DNA of 64,000 nucleotides from Phycomyces blakesleeanus NRRL 1555(-) (Eukaryota > Mucoromycota > Mucoromycetes > Mucorales > Phycomycetaceae). Below are positions 36,969 to 49,408 of the stretch, piece after piece; within the stretch, counting starts at the first letter, position 1; every line of letters begins with the position of its first letter. Location of the stretch: positions 1,136,726 to 1,200,725 of the forward strand of contig NW_017265136.1 in assembly GCF_001638985.1 (NCBI RefSeq), written 5' to 3'. The translations under genes and the position numbers were made by a program. Under the pieces are notes generated by a model that made no database searches, was not told the DNA's origin, and saw only the letters and a list, made by a program, of their open reading frames with translations.

Positions 36969-39078
36969 ATGTCTACCGTCCAATCTAAAGAGTAGGCCAT
37001 TTAACTTGGCATGTTCTCTACGGATCCAGAATAATAAATCATCTTTTTTTATTTTAGTACTGTCAAGCTCATTCTGCAGTTCCTGCGTGAAAATAATCTT
37101 CATCGCACACTTCAAGCACTCGAGGATGAGTCTTCTGTCACGCTAAACACCGTTGACAGTAAAGAAGGCTTGATGAATGACATTAAAAATGGAAAATGGG
37201 ATGTGGTTCTCAAACAGATCATTAGTCTTAGTATACCTCCCCCACAACTTGTGGATCTTTATGAACAAGTGTGTATTCGGACTATTTTTCTCTATATATA
37301 TATAGTAATATTTTATATACGTGGATTGGCTCATAAGCGGGTACTTTTATAGATTATAATTGAACTAGTTGATCTAAACGAAAAAGGAACTGCTCGAGCT
37401 TTGATGAAGAGGACTGATGCTATGCGATGGATGAAAGAGAACCAAACAGATCGTTATATCCAATTGGAACAGATTTTTGTACAACCAAAGGACATGTATG
37501 GCCAAGAAACCAAAGAAGCAAGGCGCAATAGAATTGCTCAAGGTTAGATACACTCACATGCAAGATTAACTGTGGGGTTTGGCTTGTACTGAAAAAGAGT
37601 CAATAGAACTTGTATCTCATATTTCGACTGTGCCTCCTTCACGTCTGTTGACATTGCTTGGACAGTCCTTGAAATGGCAACAACAACAAGGTCTATTACA
37701 ACCTAATACAGCATACGATCTTTTCCGTGGTGTTTCTCATGTACAAAAGGCAGAAGAGGACGCTTCTGTAACCAAACCTTACCTGTCTATCAAGGTTAGT
37801 TTCGGAAATTAACGGGAAATGTAGTGAGGTATTTAGATAATCTATTGTCTTTGTAATAGTTCCCAGGAAAAAAGACTTTTGCAGAATGCGCAGTGTTTTC
37901 ACCAAATGGCCAATATATAGCCACTGGAACTGTAGATGGGTTTATTGAAATTTGGAATTATTTGACGGGAAAACTGCGTAAAGATCTTTCATATCAAGCA
38001 GAGGTAATTTTTTTAAAAAAAAAAGTACAAGTTATACAATATCAATTATGGGTAATGGATATGTCACAATGTACAGGATTCACTGATGGCAATGGACAAT
38101 GCGGTTCTGTGTCTAGCCTTTAGTCAAGATAGCGAACTTCTTGTGTCTGGATCTACAGATGGAAAAATCACGGTAAGGCCAGAAAAGGAAAAAGCTAATT
38201 ATGTGAAACCAAAAGATGAACGAGAAGATGAAATTGACAGGTGAACGGACATTTGTTGTGGTGTGATATTCATAGGTGTGGAAGGTCCAGACAGGTATCT
38301 CCCAGCGAAGATTATCTCCTGCACATAGTCAAGGCGTGACCTCTGTATGTTTCAATAAGGATGGTACACAGGTCTTAAGTGGAAGTTATGATCATACAGT
38401 CAAGATTCACGGCTTGAAATCTGGAAAAACACTTAAAGAGTTCCGTGGTCATTCTTCGTTTGTAAATGCAGTAGCCTTTTCGAGTGATTATACTCGCGTA
38501 CTAAGCGCAAGCAGTGATGGAACTGTAAAGGTAATACACAAACGATGCTCAAGCATGGTTATTTCTTTCTTTGTGTCTTTCTTGTACCATGTCAGTTATG
38601 CGTCTAGGCTGATATCCTTGCATAGATCTGGGATACAAAGACCACATCTTGCCTCCACACGGTCACTCCGAAGACCAATGCCGATCTTTCAAAAGGAGCA
38701 TTGAACCCGGTAGGCGGCATTGGTAGTCAGACGGTCCAGTCTATTGTTAGAGTTCCTAGGAACATGGATCAAGTCCTTATATGTGTCAAGAGCAACACTT
38801 TGTACATCATGACGATGCGGGGACAGATCACAAAGTCTTACTCACACCATAAAAAGACTGGCTCAGATTTTGTCAGTGCAGCCATGTCCCCCCAAGGCGA
38901 ATTTGTATATGGCGTAGGAGAGGATAGTTCCCTGTATTGCTTTCAGACCACAACAGGAAATCTTTTGGGAGAGACAAAAATTGGAGACGCAGAGGTGATT
39001 GGCTTGGTTGGTCACCCATTCTCAAATGTGTTGGCTTCATATGACGAGAGCGGCCATGTATACTTCCTCAAAGCATAA
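36969..39078 (+). CDS. SMU1: SMU1 spliceosomal WD40 protein
   Basis: SMU1, with RED/IK, acts in the B complex during spliceosome activation. Eight exons (36969-36991, 37058-37268, 37353-37542, 37607-37794, 37860-38003, 38077-38172, 38276-38530, 38626-39078) keep phase throughout, about 519 residues, as in animal SMU1. The first exon is only 23 bases. The LisH region ([20 protein letters not shown]), the CTLH region with [14 protein letters not shown], and the [18 protein letters not shown] box are followed by WD repeats: [52 protein letters not shown] and [18 protein letters not shown]. The last repeat ends HVYFLKA. It lies downstream of the kinase on the same strand, with 171 bases between. 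Confidence 0.95.
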
Positions 39079-39091
39079 TGATTAATGTTTC

Positions 39092-39094
<3 letters not shown>

Positions 39095-39135
<41 letters not shown>
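39095..39135. repeat. (ATT)n microsatellite
   Basis: About 13 ATT units just after the SMU1 stop codon, in the convergent spacer with the transporter gene. Confidence 0.9.
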
Positions 39136-39193
39136 ATATTTACATCAAGGGACATTTATTCCCCCCTTATTCTTTCTTGCTCTCTTATTTAAT

Positions 39194-41057
39194 TTAATGG
39201 CCTTCTAATCGAATCTGTCCTCTACGCCCACCACTCCATCGTGGAACAGCTCTGCCAATTCCACGTGCATGTTGTATCCATTTATGTAGACTTATAGACG
39301 TTCGATATACCCATCGAGCGAAATCACTTAGTCCACATCGGGTATTCGTCTCCAGATAAAGCTCCAAACTAAAGCACGTCAAACTGATAGCAGCGTAGAA
39401 CATTTGGTTTGCTCCATATCGATCGTACAACATTCCACCCATTAGGCTGCCCATACCAGCACCTACACCAGCATACATAGCCGCCAATACACCTTGAGAT
39501 GTTGCCTGAAGAGATGGAGGAGCAAGCTCATCCGCTTGTACGACACCTGCACCCCACAATGCAGAGAATGCAATGCCATTCAACAGGTGAAGACCAAGAG
39601 CGATAGTAGCTCCGGTGGGTCCTTTGGGGAGGATTGTATATGCAAACACACGTACAATGGTAAGAACGTGACCGAGGATTATAAGACTCTTGATACCGAA
39701 TAAGCGTATCAACTACAAGTACATTAGATTGTCCTGAGTGTTTACTTTATTTTTCTTTTTCTTCATTCCGTCATCCAATTGCATGGGTTTGACTTACATC
39801 TCGGGAATAAAAGAAGAATAGCAACTCTGTCACAGATCCAACCAAACCTGTCAGTCCAACCAGAGAGGAGCTGGCACCCAGGTCTTGCTTGAGAAAGATG
39901 AAAAGGAAGCTGATGACCATGTTAAGAGCAGCCCCCATCAACATCATTGTTAGAAAGAAAAGAAAGACTCGTGGTTGACGCAGTAGCTCAAACAAAGTTG
40001 TAGGAGTGGGCTCAGGCGGGCTATCTTCAGTTTCTATTGCTATGGCAGAAGGACGACGCCTGTGAAGGGGTGGGTTGGAAAGGTTTACGGCCTCAATGAT
40101 GCTAGATTCGGTGGCAAATTGAATCAAACGCTGAATTTCGTTCTCTCGTACTTGTGGAAGGTGGGTTTCAGCAAAGCCGTCATCGTATGCATCGAAATCC
40201 ATGTGGAACTGTCTAATCTTGTTGGGACCTTTCGACTGCATTTCCCCTTGACTAGACCCTGATTGAGATGCTGCGGTGTATAGGGTTGGTTGTTGTCTAG
40301 ACATTCTTAATCTACTAGGTGGTAGTCTTTCAGGCTTGAATTGTGTGTTTCCTGCCACCAGAATAAAGCATACCGCTGACATCGCATACACGTAAAATAT
40401 GGCATTCATATCATTTGTCCAGTCAGTTATAAAGCCGACTAGAGATGAAGCCACACCGAATGAAATTGACCCAAACATTCGCTGACGACCTATCACATTA
40501 AGTTTAGCTTATTACACACACTCACACTCACTGCTAGTTCTGTATGTATACCCTCTTACCGTATTGATCTTTATTGCGTCCTAGAATTTTCAGTACGCCT
40601 CCATCCACTAGAGGTCCCACAGGAACTCCAAAAAATGCAAAACAAATTGAAGTAGTTGTCACTAATGCTACTGTCAACTTGCTTTTTTCCTCTTTTGCCA
40701 TGCTTTGTACTACCACAGATATACCCATGACACTGACAATGGCTACTGTTGCTAATGTATGAATAATGCACATGATGTATCTGTGGGTTTTTGTTTTGTC
40801 TGCAATTGCTGTCCAGAGGGGACAGGCGATAGCAGAGATGAAAGGTGCTACAAATGAGTAATGTCAAACACAGTCGGATGGGATTTTAATGATGTCCCTA
40901 GTCCAAGTCGAAAAGCCTTACCGATTGCCACCAAGAGGCCGATCTGGTCACTCTTAAGTCCCAGCTGAGATGAGTAAAATAGAGCGAGGTATACTGGGGC
41001 TGAACCTTGACATGCGAATAGAAATGTATATAGTAATTTGGGTGATAGGTATGGCAT
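39194..41057 (-). CDS. MFSD6-like major facilitator superfamily transporter
   Basis: A multi-pass membrane transporter with the MFS_1-like pattern. The opening YLSPKLLYTFLFACQGSAP, LGLKSDQIGLL and PLWTAIADKTK match the MFSD6 group. Exon joins seen: 41057-40922, then about 40855-40561, about 40490-39798, and about 39714-39194, roughly 560 residues. Segments such as TLATVAIVSVMGISVVV, FLFFLTMMLMGAALNMVISF and HLLNGIAFSALWGAGVV are clear membrane spans. A hydrophilic loop of about 130 residues (PPSRLRMSRQQ to PPEPTPTTLFELL) separates the two halves. The DELAPPSLQATSQGVL and GMLYDRYGANQMFY motifs of the last spans are well kept. The substrate is unknown. The start at 41057 is the first Met before the first span; an upstream exon cannot be excluded. 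Confidence 0.85.
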
Positions 41058-41710
41058 TGCAGATTCGGTCCTCTTGTAAGAGAACGAAGGGAAGGAAGGA
41101 GCGAGAACCGATTGGAGCAACTAGGTCGTACTCGTGACTTGTTAAAGAAACTCCATTTACCTGTAATGCACAAGTCAAGCTTATCATTCAGCTGACATTT
41201 TTGTCCGTAGGTTCTTAGTAAACGTATTCACCATTACTATCAACACTGTTAAATGATATGGTTTATACCACTTTTATTTGACTGTCCAAATAAATTCGAT
41301 TTGTTATAGCTTAGTCCAGTATAGTATAGTTTAAGTTATTATCATTCTTATTAAACAATATAGTTTTTTTTAATAAAAAATGAATAGAAATTTATCGCTT
41401 TAGATAAAGAAATTGGCTAGGGAATTAGGGGTTATATTATTGCTTTGGATTCTTTATAGTCCCTGTCTTCCTTATATTGAACGTAAGAATAAACGGTTAG
41501 AAGGCAGTCTATCTGCTTTAAACACACGAAATCGATGTAGTAAATATGCTTGGCTATGAGCGCCTTTGGATCCCCGTAAAAAGTGGACAGGCACTTTTTT
41601 TTAAAAAAAAATGAAAAATGAAAAAATGAAAAATTCACAAACTTTCATTGTTACTATACTGTAATGTTTACCTCTAAAGCTACGATGTAGCTGCCAAATA
41701 GTTTCTTCGT
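41058..41710. other. Spacer upstream of the transporter
   Basis: AT-rich, with poly-T and poly-A runs at about 41366-41383 and 41596-41610. It probably includes the transporter promoter and the 3' flank of the TnpB-like relic. No gene is seen. Confidence 0.5.
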
Positions 41711-43106
41711 TTACAGGTCAGATGTTATTGTTGTATAATATTCAACAGTTATCTGGCTGGCGTTGTAAAAAGGAGGGGGCGCGGCACCAAACATAACAGA
41801 GGTTAGAGCTATCAGTGCAATCGCGAGAGCTGAAAAGGCATATCTTGGCTTACTTGCCCATTGCTTCTTGACTGTGATGCAGCGAGAATTGATACAAAGG
41901 AAGGTACCTTTATTGCCTTTGTAGCTTCCTTCTTTCTTTCCAGGGATCCGTGGGTTGATTAAGGACGAAAAAGAGAATATACACGTTTGGGAGGTCTTAC
42001 ATTCATTTGTGATGCAGACATTGGCTGTTTCCCTGTGTATCTTCTGCTTCCACTTACCTCCATACATTCTAAAGCCTTTGGGTCGAAAAATTGTACCAGT
42101 TCCCCGATCACCGGTGAAGAATAGCAAGGATTTTTTGGAAGAGAATTTGCCTGTTGAGCCAAAAGAAATGTGCGTTAATAAAAATTGAACACAATAGTAA
42201 TATCGGTAGCTAGCTATTACTATCTGAATGCTTCGGTTTCAGTCTCTTTCGCCGAAAGAGGCGATGACAATAACGATGTTGTTGAATTTCTACATGTCTT
42301 TTTTGGTTAATCATTTTTGCTGAGTTGTAGAAATCCCGTAGTTTTCGCCGTTGTTTGTATTGCTCGTGAAGGTTTTCAATGACCATGGCACTAAAAGTGA
42401 CTGGGGTAGATGCCATCTTTCTTGTTGAATCTTCTATTGACTGCACTTCTTTTCCTCCATCGGTATGCTTCTTCAGTCGCTCTAAATATCTTCGTTGCCG
42501 AAAACACCCGCGACTAACATCAACATCACTAGCCTTCATATTCGTAACTGATGAAAAACGTAAAAATGTTTCTTCCTCTTTGGATAACCTTAAGGAGATG
42601 TTGTCTTCATTTGAGTGTGTGCTTAACGCGGTGTAGTGGCCGAAAAGCTTTAGGTGAAATACCATTCTTGGTAACGACATCGGTATTGATGTTGTAATAT
42701 TCACCAGAACATTGTCAGTGCCCTCATAGCTAAACTTATCAGGGTTCAATATAGTTCGGTCCTTCGCCTTAGACACCCCTTTGCCGCATTCTTTGATAGG
42801 ATTTCCGCTATCTAGAGGGAGCTCTTTAACACTATCCAGCTTGGATTTGAAACGAATTATCATTTGTCGGAAAATGAGCTGTGGACTTATTTTGTCGAGT
42901 TCATTTCTGATCTTGTTAGCCTTCATATATGCTTTATTGTTGTATTTATGGTATGGAAGGGAAGACTTGATAAGTACTTTGAGACTCAAAATAGTTTTTA
43001 TTAAAAGACAAGTTGAATAGAAAGAAATGTTGTCAATATCCCAGTGGACAACGCCTGGAGCCTTTAATAAAGTCGAATCGATCTTATAGACAAAATAATA
43101 AATCAA
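41711..43106 (-). pseudogene. Second decayed TnpB-like (RuvC/zinc-ribbon) gene relic
   Basis: A 298-codon open frame (43106-42210) ends in QRRKLRDFYNSAKMINQKRH and a basic tail. A second frame (about 42127-41711) continues with TGDRGTGTIFRPKGF, RMYGGKWKQK, then VCITNECKTSQTCIF. That is the spacing of the TnpB/Fanzor zinc ribbon, followed by GTFLCINSRC and a hydrophobic SALAIALIAL helix. The first CxxC reads CIFS, so one zinc ligand is lost, and a stop or frameshift near 42190 separates the halves. Resemblance to repeated Mucorales ORFs and to TnpB is inference. It differs from the relic at 5378-8038 and would be another lineage. Confidence 0.45.
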
Positions 43107-45135
43107 GTAAGGGTATTTACATTTAATGGGAATTATCCAGTCACACTGGGTGTATATCTTTTACGCTATTATGCAGGAAGAGTGTTCCATTGAGAAGCAG
43201 GCTATAATAACCTGTCTGCATTTTTGTATCACACTGTTACTCAATATGTGTCAAATACAACAATTATATATAGCTTCTTTACATTTTCGTTCGTGCGGTG
43301 TAGCTGATCTTTATTATCTATCGTCCCTCCTTTTGGTTTGCATTCCTGAACTATTATTTTTTGGAAGCTGTTGTCTTTTAGTACCTCTAACTTTCTTTTA
43401 CGGGCAAATTCAAGTCTCTTGACTTCTTCTATTAATCTTTGAAGTTCAGAAAACCAAATATTCTTTGTTTTTCACCCTTCTTGTACCATACTTGGGTTTC
43501 CTAAAATACGTGCTTCACACTATTGTTTATCTCCTACTTTACGACGCTACCGGTTTTTACTTTTGATCCCAATAAGCGTACACTTTTCATTCATGGTAGT
43601 CATATTATTCGGTGTGTAAAAGATATACCATACAATTAACATGCTTTCTGAATTTCACCCATATCAAATACTGCATTAAATCTGGAATTTTTGTTTTGGC
43701 ACTCTTTTCCTGGTAACCACATTAGCTCATCCCTATAATATCCATAGAGTATCAATTCATTATACAATCTCTTTCTTTTTATTGCTATTTGATGGTTGTT
43801 CGGATTGTTCTTGATCTAAAGTCTGGGTCAATAATTGATATAATGCAATTGAATTGAGGTGTAGTGCATTCGATGATGAAAAATATTCTGAAGGACATAG
43901 TGCGCGAGTAGACTTTATATAGCGTGCATATTTAATAACGTCGTCTGCCAAGATACAGAAATATATTTGATACGCGATTATGTGATATCGGTTTTTTTCG
44001 GAGGCAAGAACTTTTTTCAGGGTATTGCAGATTAACGAGCATACTGACTGTCCAGCTGTGAAGGCATCAGGAGACTTATTTCTAACATCTTCTAAATATA
44101 TAGACGTATCATTGCTGAAAAATAAGTGCTCAATGATGGGTTCAAACGGACTCAATCTCTTTCCTGGAACATTCTCCTCCAAAGTCTCATCCTATTCCAG
44201 AAAATCTTGCTGTTCTTCCGCGATGTTCAAATCCTGAACAACGAGCTTGTGTTCCGCAGAAGCTTACTTTCTACTATTCAGCATTTGGGTTATCTTCTAT
44301 AGTAAAATGAAGCGTTAGTTGGTGATTTCAAGCCAATGTTTTTTTCCACTTTACCTTTTTAAAAGTATGCCTTAACTTTGCTAGACGCTGCTTCGCTATA
44401 TTTATCTTAGTGGTCCACTTTTCTCCTTCTAATCCGCCTGTTCTTTGCTTTTTGTATCATGTTTTTCAGCTTTCTGTCCTCTGCACAGCAAAAATAACGC
44501 GCATTGTTTCTCATATCCTTCTTTCCATGCGGTTTATTTATTGTTGTGGTCGAGATACGCTTTGATCCTCTATTACTGGCAAGATGGTAGCGAAGTAGCA
44601 CTAGTATCACTTTGTCCAAAAGTTTGTTGATTATCTTTTTGCAATCCCACATATTCTCAAAGTTGGTCAGGTATGTTTTAAGAGCCATCGCCATTGCTTA
44701 TAATAATACTTTCTCGAGATAGAAGCTCTGGTTATCATGATCGGATTCTTTGAAAGAACAAGACAGACTATTCTGCACAGGGTGAGCGTTTAAATTGTCT
44801 TCTTTAACACCACGGGAACCAAAAAAAAAAAAGATAGTTAAGTGCAACTTGCAAATGCTGGCTTGTGAAAGACACTTGAAGTCTGTATCAAACCGAATAC
44901 GGTTAACCAAGCTCTTGTCCATTGGCTGTATAGTATCTTTTGACTCGGTAGTTGTATCAAAAGGTAGTAATTTGGCGAGTTTGAAGCCATAAACTTTTTC
45001 TTTAATCTTGATATCGTTGTTGTCAAAGAATGATTTGCTGATGCTCAGCTCACTAATCATCGTATAAACTAGTACTGAAAAACAAATGATATAGTCTGCT
45101 GAGGTAATTATTGAATATTGTAATTTCGTACACAA
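43107..45135 (-). other. Open-frame remnants upstream of the TnpB-like relic
   Basis: Minus-strand frames at 45135-44698, 44694-44407 (basic, RRIRRRK end) and 44182-43760 (helical, LASEKNRYHIIAYQIYF) lie in line with the relic. Stop-rich DNA separates them (43107-43760). They may be the decayed 5' part of the same element or separate debris. No family is recognised. Confidence 0.35.
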
Positions 45136-46074
45136 ATTTCTTTACGTTAAGAACGAGATCTGTTCTGAAGTATTTGTTCATTTGTACCGTGCACGTTCTC
45201 GTTTCTTCATACGGCTGTTTGTTATGACGCATTTAATTATCTTTTCCCAATTTTACAAATATGCCCTTACTTCTACTGTTTATTTCTTATTATATATCAG
45301 CTCACTAAGTATGTATACTCCTTCTATGTTTATGCAGATACTCTTACCATCTCAGCTGGTATATATATCTTTTATATTAATGTAACAATAAAAATGCTTT
45401 GTTAATAAACGCGCTTTGTTTGGTATAGACTGCAGGTAAATTATGATGATGATTTTGCTAAGTACTGAGTAATATTTCAAATTTTAGCTGATTGATATAA
45501 CTTATTCTCAGTATATATATCATATTTAAATAGCATAAAAAAGCAGGAAATTTACTGTAATTATCACCTGCATTAGAATATAGAGGTCTGTCGGTTGAGT
45601 TGGCATACCAAATCTCTTATAAATTTACATAGATGGCACATTTAAATTTTGTGTTGATATAATTTCAGCATTCATTAAGCAGCACATACTCAAACTTAAA
45701 AAAAAGAGAGCTGTAGATGGGATGATATATAAGCAGTGAAACTTCAATAAAGAGACATTTTATTATATTATTTACTAAGATATTGTCTTGTGTTTCCCTC
45801 TTAAACAAACTACAGATCAAATACACATACGAGCACATGCCATAGCCGAACAGTTAAGTATATTATGATAATTGGCTTCTGCTGTATATTACGAATGAAA
45901 TCATTCTAAATGGAGTAAAAGGAAAATAGGTTATATATAAAAACTACACTCAAATTATAGTTGGATACTTGGCATGCACACTATACTCAAATTTAACCAA
46001 CCGGTCTTATTAATCTTTAGACAAATCCATGAAATCTTTAACAGTAAAAAAAAAAGCTAATTTGCCTACGTTTC
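45136..46074. other. Intergenic region downstream of CLASRP
   Basis: AT-rich, with no supported gene. The right end would carry the CLASRP polyadenylation region. Confidence 0.55.
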
Positions 46075-48424
46075 TCAATGTCGTGAACCATGCTCATGGC
46101 GGTGTTTTTTTGGCGACCTTGATCTGTGAGATCGCCTGTTTCTGCTTCGTGATCTATGGGAGTTTGCTGGACTAATTGATCTGCGTCTAGAGCGCTTTGT
46201 TCTGGTGGGAGAATAACTTGGAGAACGGCGTCTTTGACGGTCTTTTGAACGACTGATGGGGGACCGACTGCGATTGTTACGACTACGGCTGTGGCGGTCT
46301 TTCGGGGAAGTTGATCGGCTATTTGATCGGCGGCTGTGGCGGCGATCAATAGAGTGAGTAGCCATGGATTGAGTTGAGGAGAAACGATGGGCCGAGGCTG
46401 TTGGTGAACGCGAACGCGAACGGGACCGTGACCGTGACCGTGATGAGCTGGGGGAGCGATATCTTTGTGTACTGGGTGGTGCGACAAGAGGTTTGGTTGG
46501 TTCGTCTGACTGACGATTGGCTTTTGTGCGTAGAGATTGGGAAGAATCCAATATAACCCCCATTGGTCCATTGTAGGTTGTAAACGCTTGGTAGTCTTCC
46601 ATCTCCTTTTCCAGCCTCTTACGACGTTCATCACGCTGATCCAATTGAACTATAATAATGGACATATTAGCATTGGCTTCAAATTCAGCAAAAAAAAGTT
46701 TTTTTTTACTTTGTTTCTCTAATCCAGCTCTCATCTTCAATTTCAGCTTCTCCATAGGTGTCAACTTCTTTTCCTCGGGTCGAGTGTTTGCTGGCTCTGA
46801 TACACGTGTTTTTTCGGGGTTGGTATGATAGGTTGGTTCTGTAGTTCTTCTAGAGGATGCTATTGCTGGCATATTAATATTAGAAGGCGTAGTCTCGGAG
46901 CCAAATTCAATCACAACATCGGATGGTGCTGACATGTCTTCTTCTGCAGAAGTCTCGGAATCTGACTGTGCACGTCTGTATGGTTCATAGTTTGGGCTCT
47001 CTCTTCCTCCTCTGTATTATCTTGTCAGCGCTTGTTTTCTAGACCATATTAAACTCTGACTTGCCTAGAACGAGCACCTGAGCTTCTTCTAGATTTCCTT
47101 TTCCGTCTCTTATCATCTTTTGAGCGCTGACTTCCTTCTCTAGGAGTAGTGTCCTTTTTCTTTCGATTTAATTACATTAGTCTATTTGACGTCTATTATA
47201 ATGAGAATACGCTTACCCTGAGATCTCTTAATTCATCATCTCTATCTTTTTTGGCCACTCTCAAAAGCCGAGCATAACTTCGAATTCCATATTTCTTGGC
47301 CATGTCGTTGAGGGTCTGTCGATCCCTGTCGTTCAACTCATCGACGTACTTTAATATATCGGTCTGTAGAAATAACTGTCAAGGATTACATTGTAGTATA
47401 TCCAAATAAGTAACACACGCATACACACACACACACACACATGCGCGCACGCACGCAAAAAAAAGGATATCTTTCAAGAGTTGTGGTCCTTGATCAATTA
47501 TCATATCATCACTAGTTGTGTTTGTGCCATAATCATATCCAAATCCTTGAGGTTTATCAGACTTTCTACATAAATAAATAAGATTTTAGTTTATGTTAAG
47601 TCTTTTTGCTGAAGTAATTACTTTTCAGTAAGCATAGCCAGTAGAGCCTTGTGCCGATCCAAAAGCTGGTTCCACTCTTCTTCCACCTCTGCCAATCGAT
47701 CATGTTCGGATACTTGTAGATTTTGATAAATTTTTGTCAAAATTGGGCCTCATTAATTATATATATATATATATTTATTATTATTACACAGAAAGTAAAG
47801 ACTCACCCTTTAGTCTCTCTGCTTCTACAAGATCATGATATCGCTCAAAGTTTAAATCATCTGACAATTCCTTGTCTTCCGTGGGCTGTAGTTTAGCGTC
47901 TCTTGCTTTAGCATCTGGTACAAATTCAAGCAAAGAACGGCCATCAAATCTAATGCATTGAATTTAGATTGCGTTTGGTACCAGCATAATAAAACCTTCA
48001 ATTCTTGGCTTACCGGTCAATTTTGATATCCGGATCACCTTGCCAGGGCATTCTTTATAATAATAATAAAAAATACATTAATTGTTGGCTCTGAAATTAT
48101 AGTATTTCAAAGCTTAAATGATTCGCTTACAAGTTATTAGTATTCTCGTGGTGGTAATACTGCTCTGCATCTGGGTGCAGTAGAATAGCTGAACCGACAA
48201 CACGAAGAAGTTGACGAGGATCTCCACGCTAATAAAAAAATGAGTTTCTCCATTTCATTCAAAGAATGGAGTCCATACTCTTGATTCGTAGTAAGCGCGG
48301 CGTCTTTCAGCCCGCTTTTTGTGGTCAACCATTAACTCCTTGATCTAGATTTTTGATGAGAACAATTAATAGACAGACTTGGTATTATTACCTTTTTCTC
48401 ATTGGATCTTGCTTCATGCCACAT
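46075..48424 (-). CDS. CLASRP: CLASRP-type SR splicing regulator (DRY_EERY and RS domains)
   Basis: The CLK4-associating SR-rich family acts in alternative splicing. The start MWHEARSNEKK at 48424 matches the conserved N-terminus. Next exons give VDHKKRAERRRAYYE, DPRQLLRVVGSA, MPWQGDPDIKIDRFDGRS and NFERYHDLVEAE, which together are the DRY_EERY domain. Then come YVDELNDRDRQTLNDMAKK and a basic stretch, followed by ESPNYEPYRRAQ, DVVIEFGS and KLTPMEKLKLKMRAGLEKQ, all typical of CLASRP. The C-terminus (about 46075-46470) is a classic RS domain of about 120 residues ending HEHGSRH. There are about ten exons. One donor near 47460, beside a CA-rich microsatellite, is uncertain. An intron of about 60 bases (46713-46651) does not break the open frame, so retained-intron isoforms are possible. 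The gene lies 212 bases downstream of the Yippee gene, same strand. Confidence 0.9.
47416..47462. repeat. (CA)n-rich microsatellite in a CLASRP intron
   Basis: CACACA units followed by CGCA repeats and an A-run. It lies where the donor of a CLASRP intron is hard to place. Confidence 0.8.
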
Positions 48425-48636
48425 GATCGCGAAGAGGGGGGATTCTCACTGGAGTAATAAAAAATAATGGAAGTTTGGACGAGTATCAAGATGTGTGGCT
48501 GACCAGAGGTTAAATCTCCGTCAGTGTTTTTTGGACAAATGCATACAATACAAAGTAGAATCTGATATTCCTCATCCTTAATCTTCTTTTCATTTTATTT
48601 AATGTATGTATAAGTGTGTGCGTGTGTATGTATTCA

Positions 48637-49214
48637 TTATTTGACTATCCGGATAAGGTTCCTTTCCAGAATATATTTGCCTTCCTTGTACTTTTGTTCC
48701 TCATCGTGAGCTTCAGTCTATTTAAAATTTAGCACAGAGATCAGATATTCATAATCAGGTTGATATATTAAATCTATCGAATTTACGTATTTCCATCCAA
48801 GTTGGGATCCGCATCGAACACAGGAAATATGAATGATTTTATGCCTTCCAGTTGTCATTATGCTACACATTTTATTTTTATGCATTATGTATGTATATAA
48901 AAATCTTAGCCTTTGGATTTATAACCTCTACCTTTCATGCTCTTCGCCGGTTTCGCTGACATTTACACTAAAAATAACCGTCAGCAAATAGCGATAACAA
49001 TATGCATAACTTACACATTATGGATTAGGTAAGCTTCCCCATTATTCCCGCGAAAACCCTAAATATATAAATAAGTATATTTTACACATGTAACTGACAA
49101 GAGGTTTTTTTTCACTTTTGAAAGGATTCTATCTCCTGTGGTTAAGTGAGAGCGACACTTTGAGCAACCATAGATTCTTCTGCCTTCTAGGTATTCTCTG
49201 TATTTTAGGCCCAT
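48637..49214 (-). CDS. Yippee-like zinc-binding protein
   Basis: Yippee proteins are small, highly conserved zinc proteins, and fungal Moh1 is a member. Five exons (49214-49116, 49058-49015, 48967-48932, 48862-48787, 48717-48637) join exactly to 111 residues. The two zinc-binding CxxC pairs are present: YGCSKCRSHL in exon 1 and ISCVRCGSQLGWKY in exon 4. The family signatures GFRGNNGEAYLIHNV, VNVSETGEEHE, MTTGRHKIIHI and EEQKYKEGKYILE are all present. Cellular role is poorly defined in the family (stress, cell cycle and ubiquitin-ligase links). Length and motifs are normal. Confidence 0.95.
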
Positions 49215-49408
49215 GTTTCAAGTCTTATTGCTTCTTTTTTTTTTTTGGTGAGCGGTAATACTGCAATAAGCTTGGTATTCCAACACGATTTGAACGAGAT
49301 TTGAAAAAGGAAAAGAATGGTCTGACTAGACAATTTTTTTTTATGAATTATATAAAAAAAAATAGCCTATTTTGTAAGAAAATTGAATTGTTTGAGACCA
49401 CAGTATAT

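Noticed and set aside
39494..40762. Plus-strand ORFs over the MFS transporter
   Set aside because: They are antisense to well-defined membrane-span exons.
46038..46634. 198-codon minus-strand ORF in another frame over the CLASRP C-terminus
   Set aside because: The RS-repeat frame with the conserved KLTPMEKLKLK lead-in is the true one; this frame arises from repetitive RS codons.
47416..47462. Possible CRISPR-like or tandem repeat array
   Set aside because: It is a simple CA/CG microsatellite with no spacers; no CRISPR array was seen anywhere in the window.
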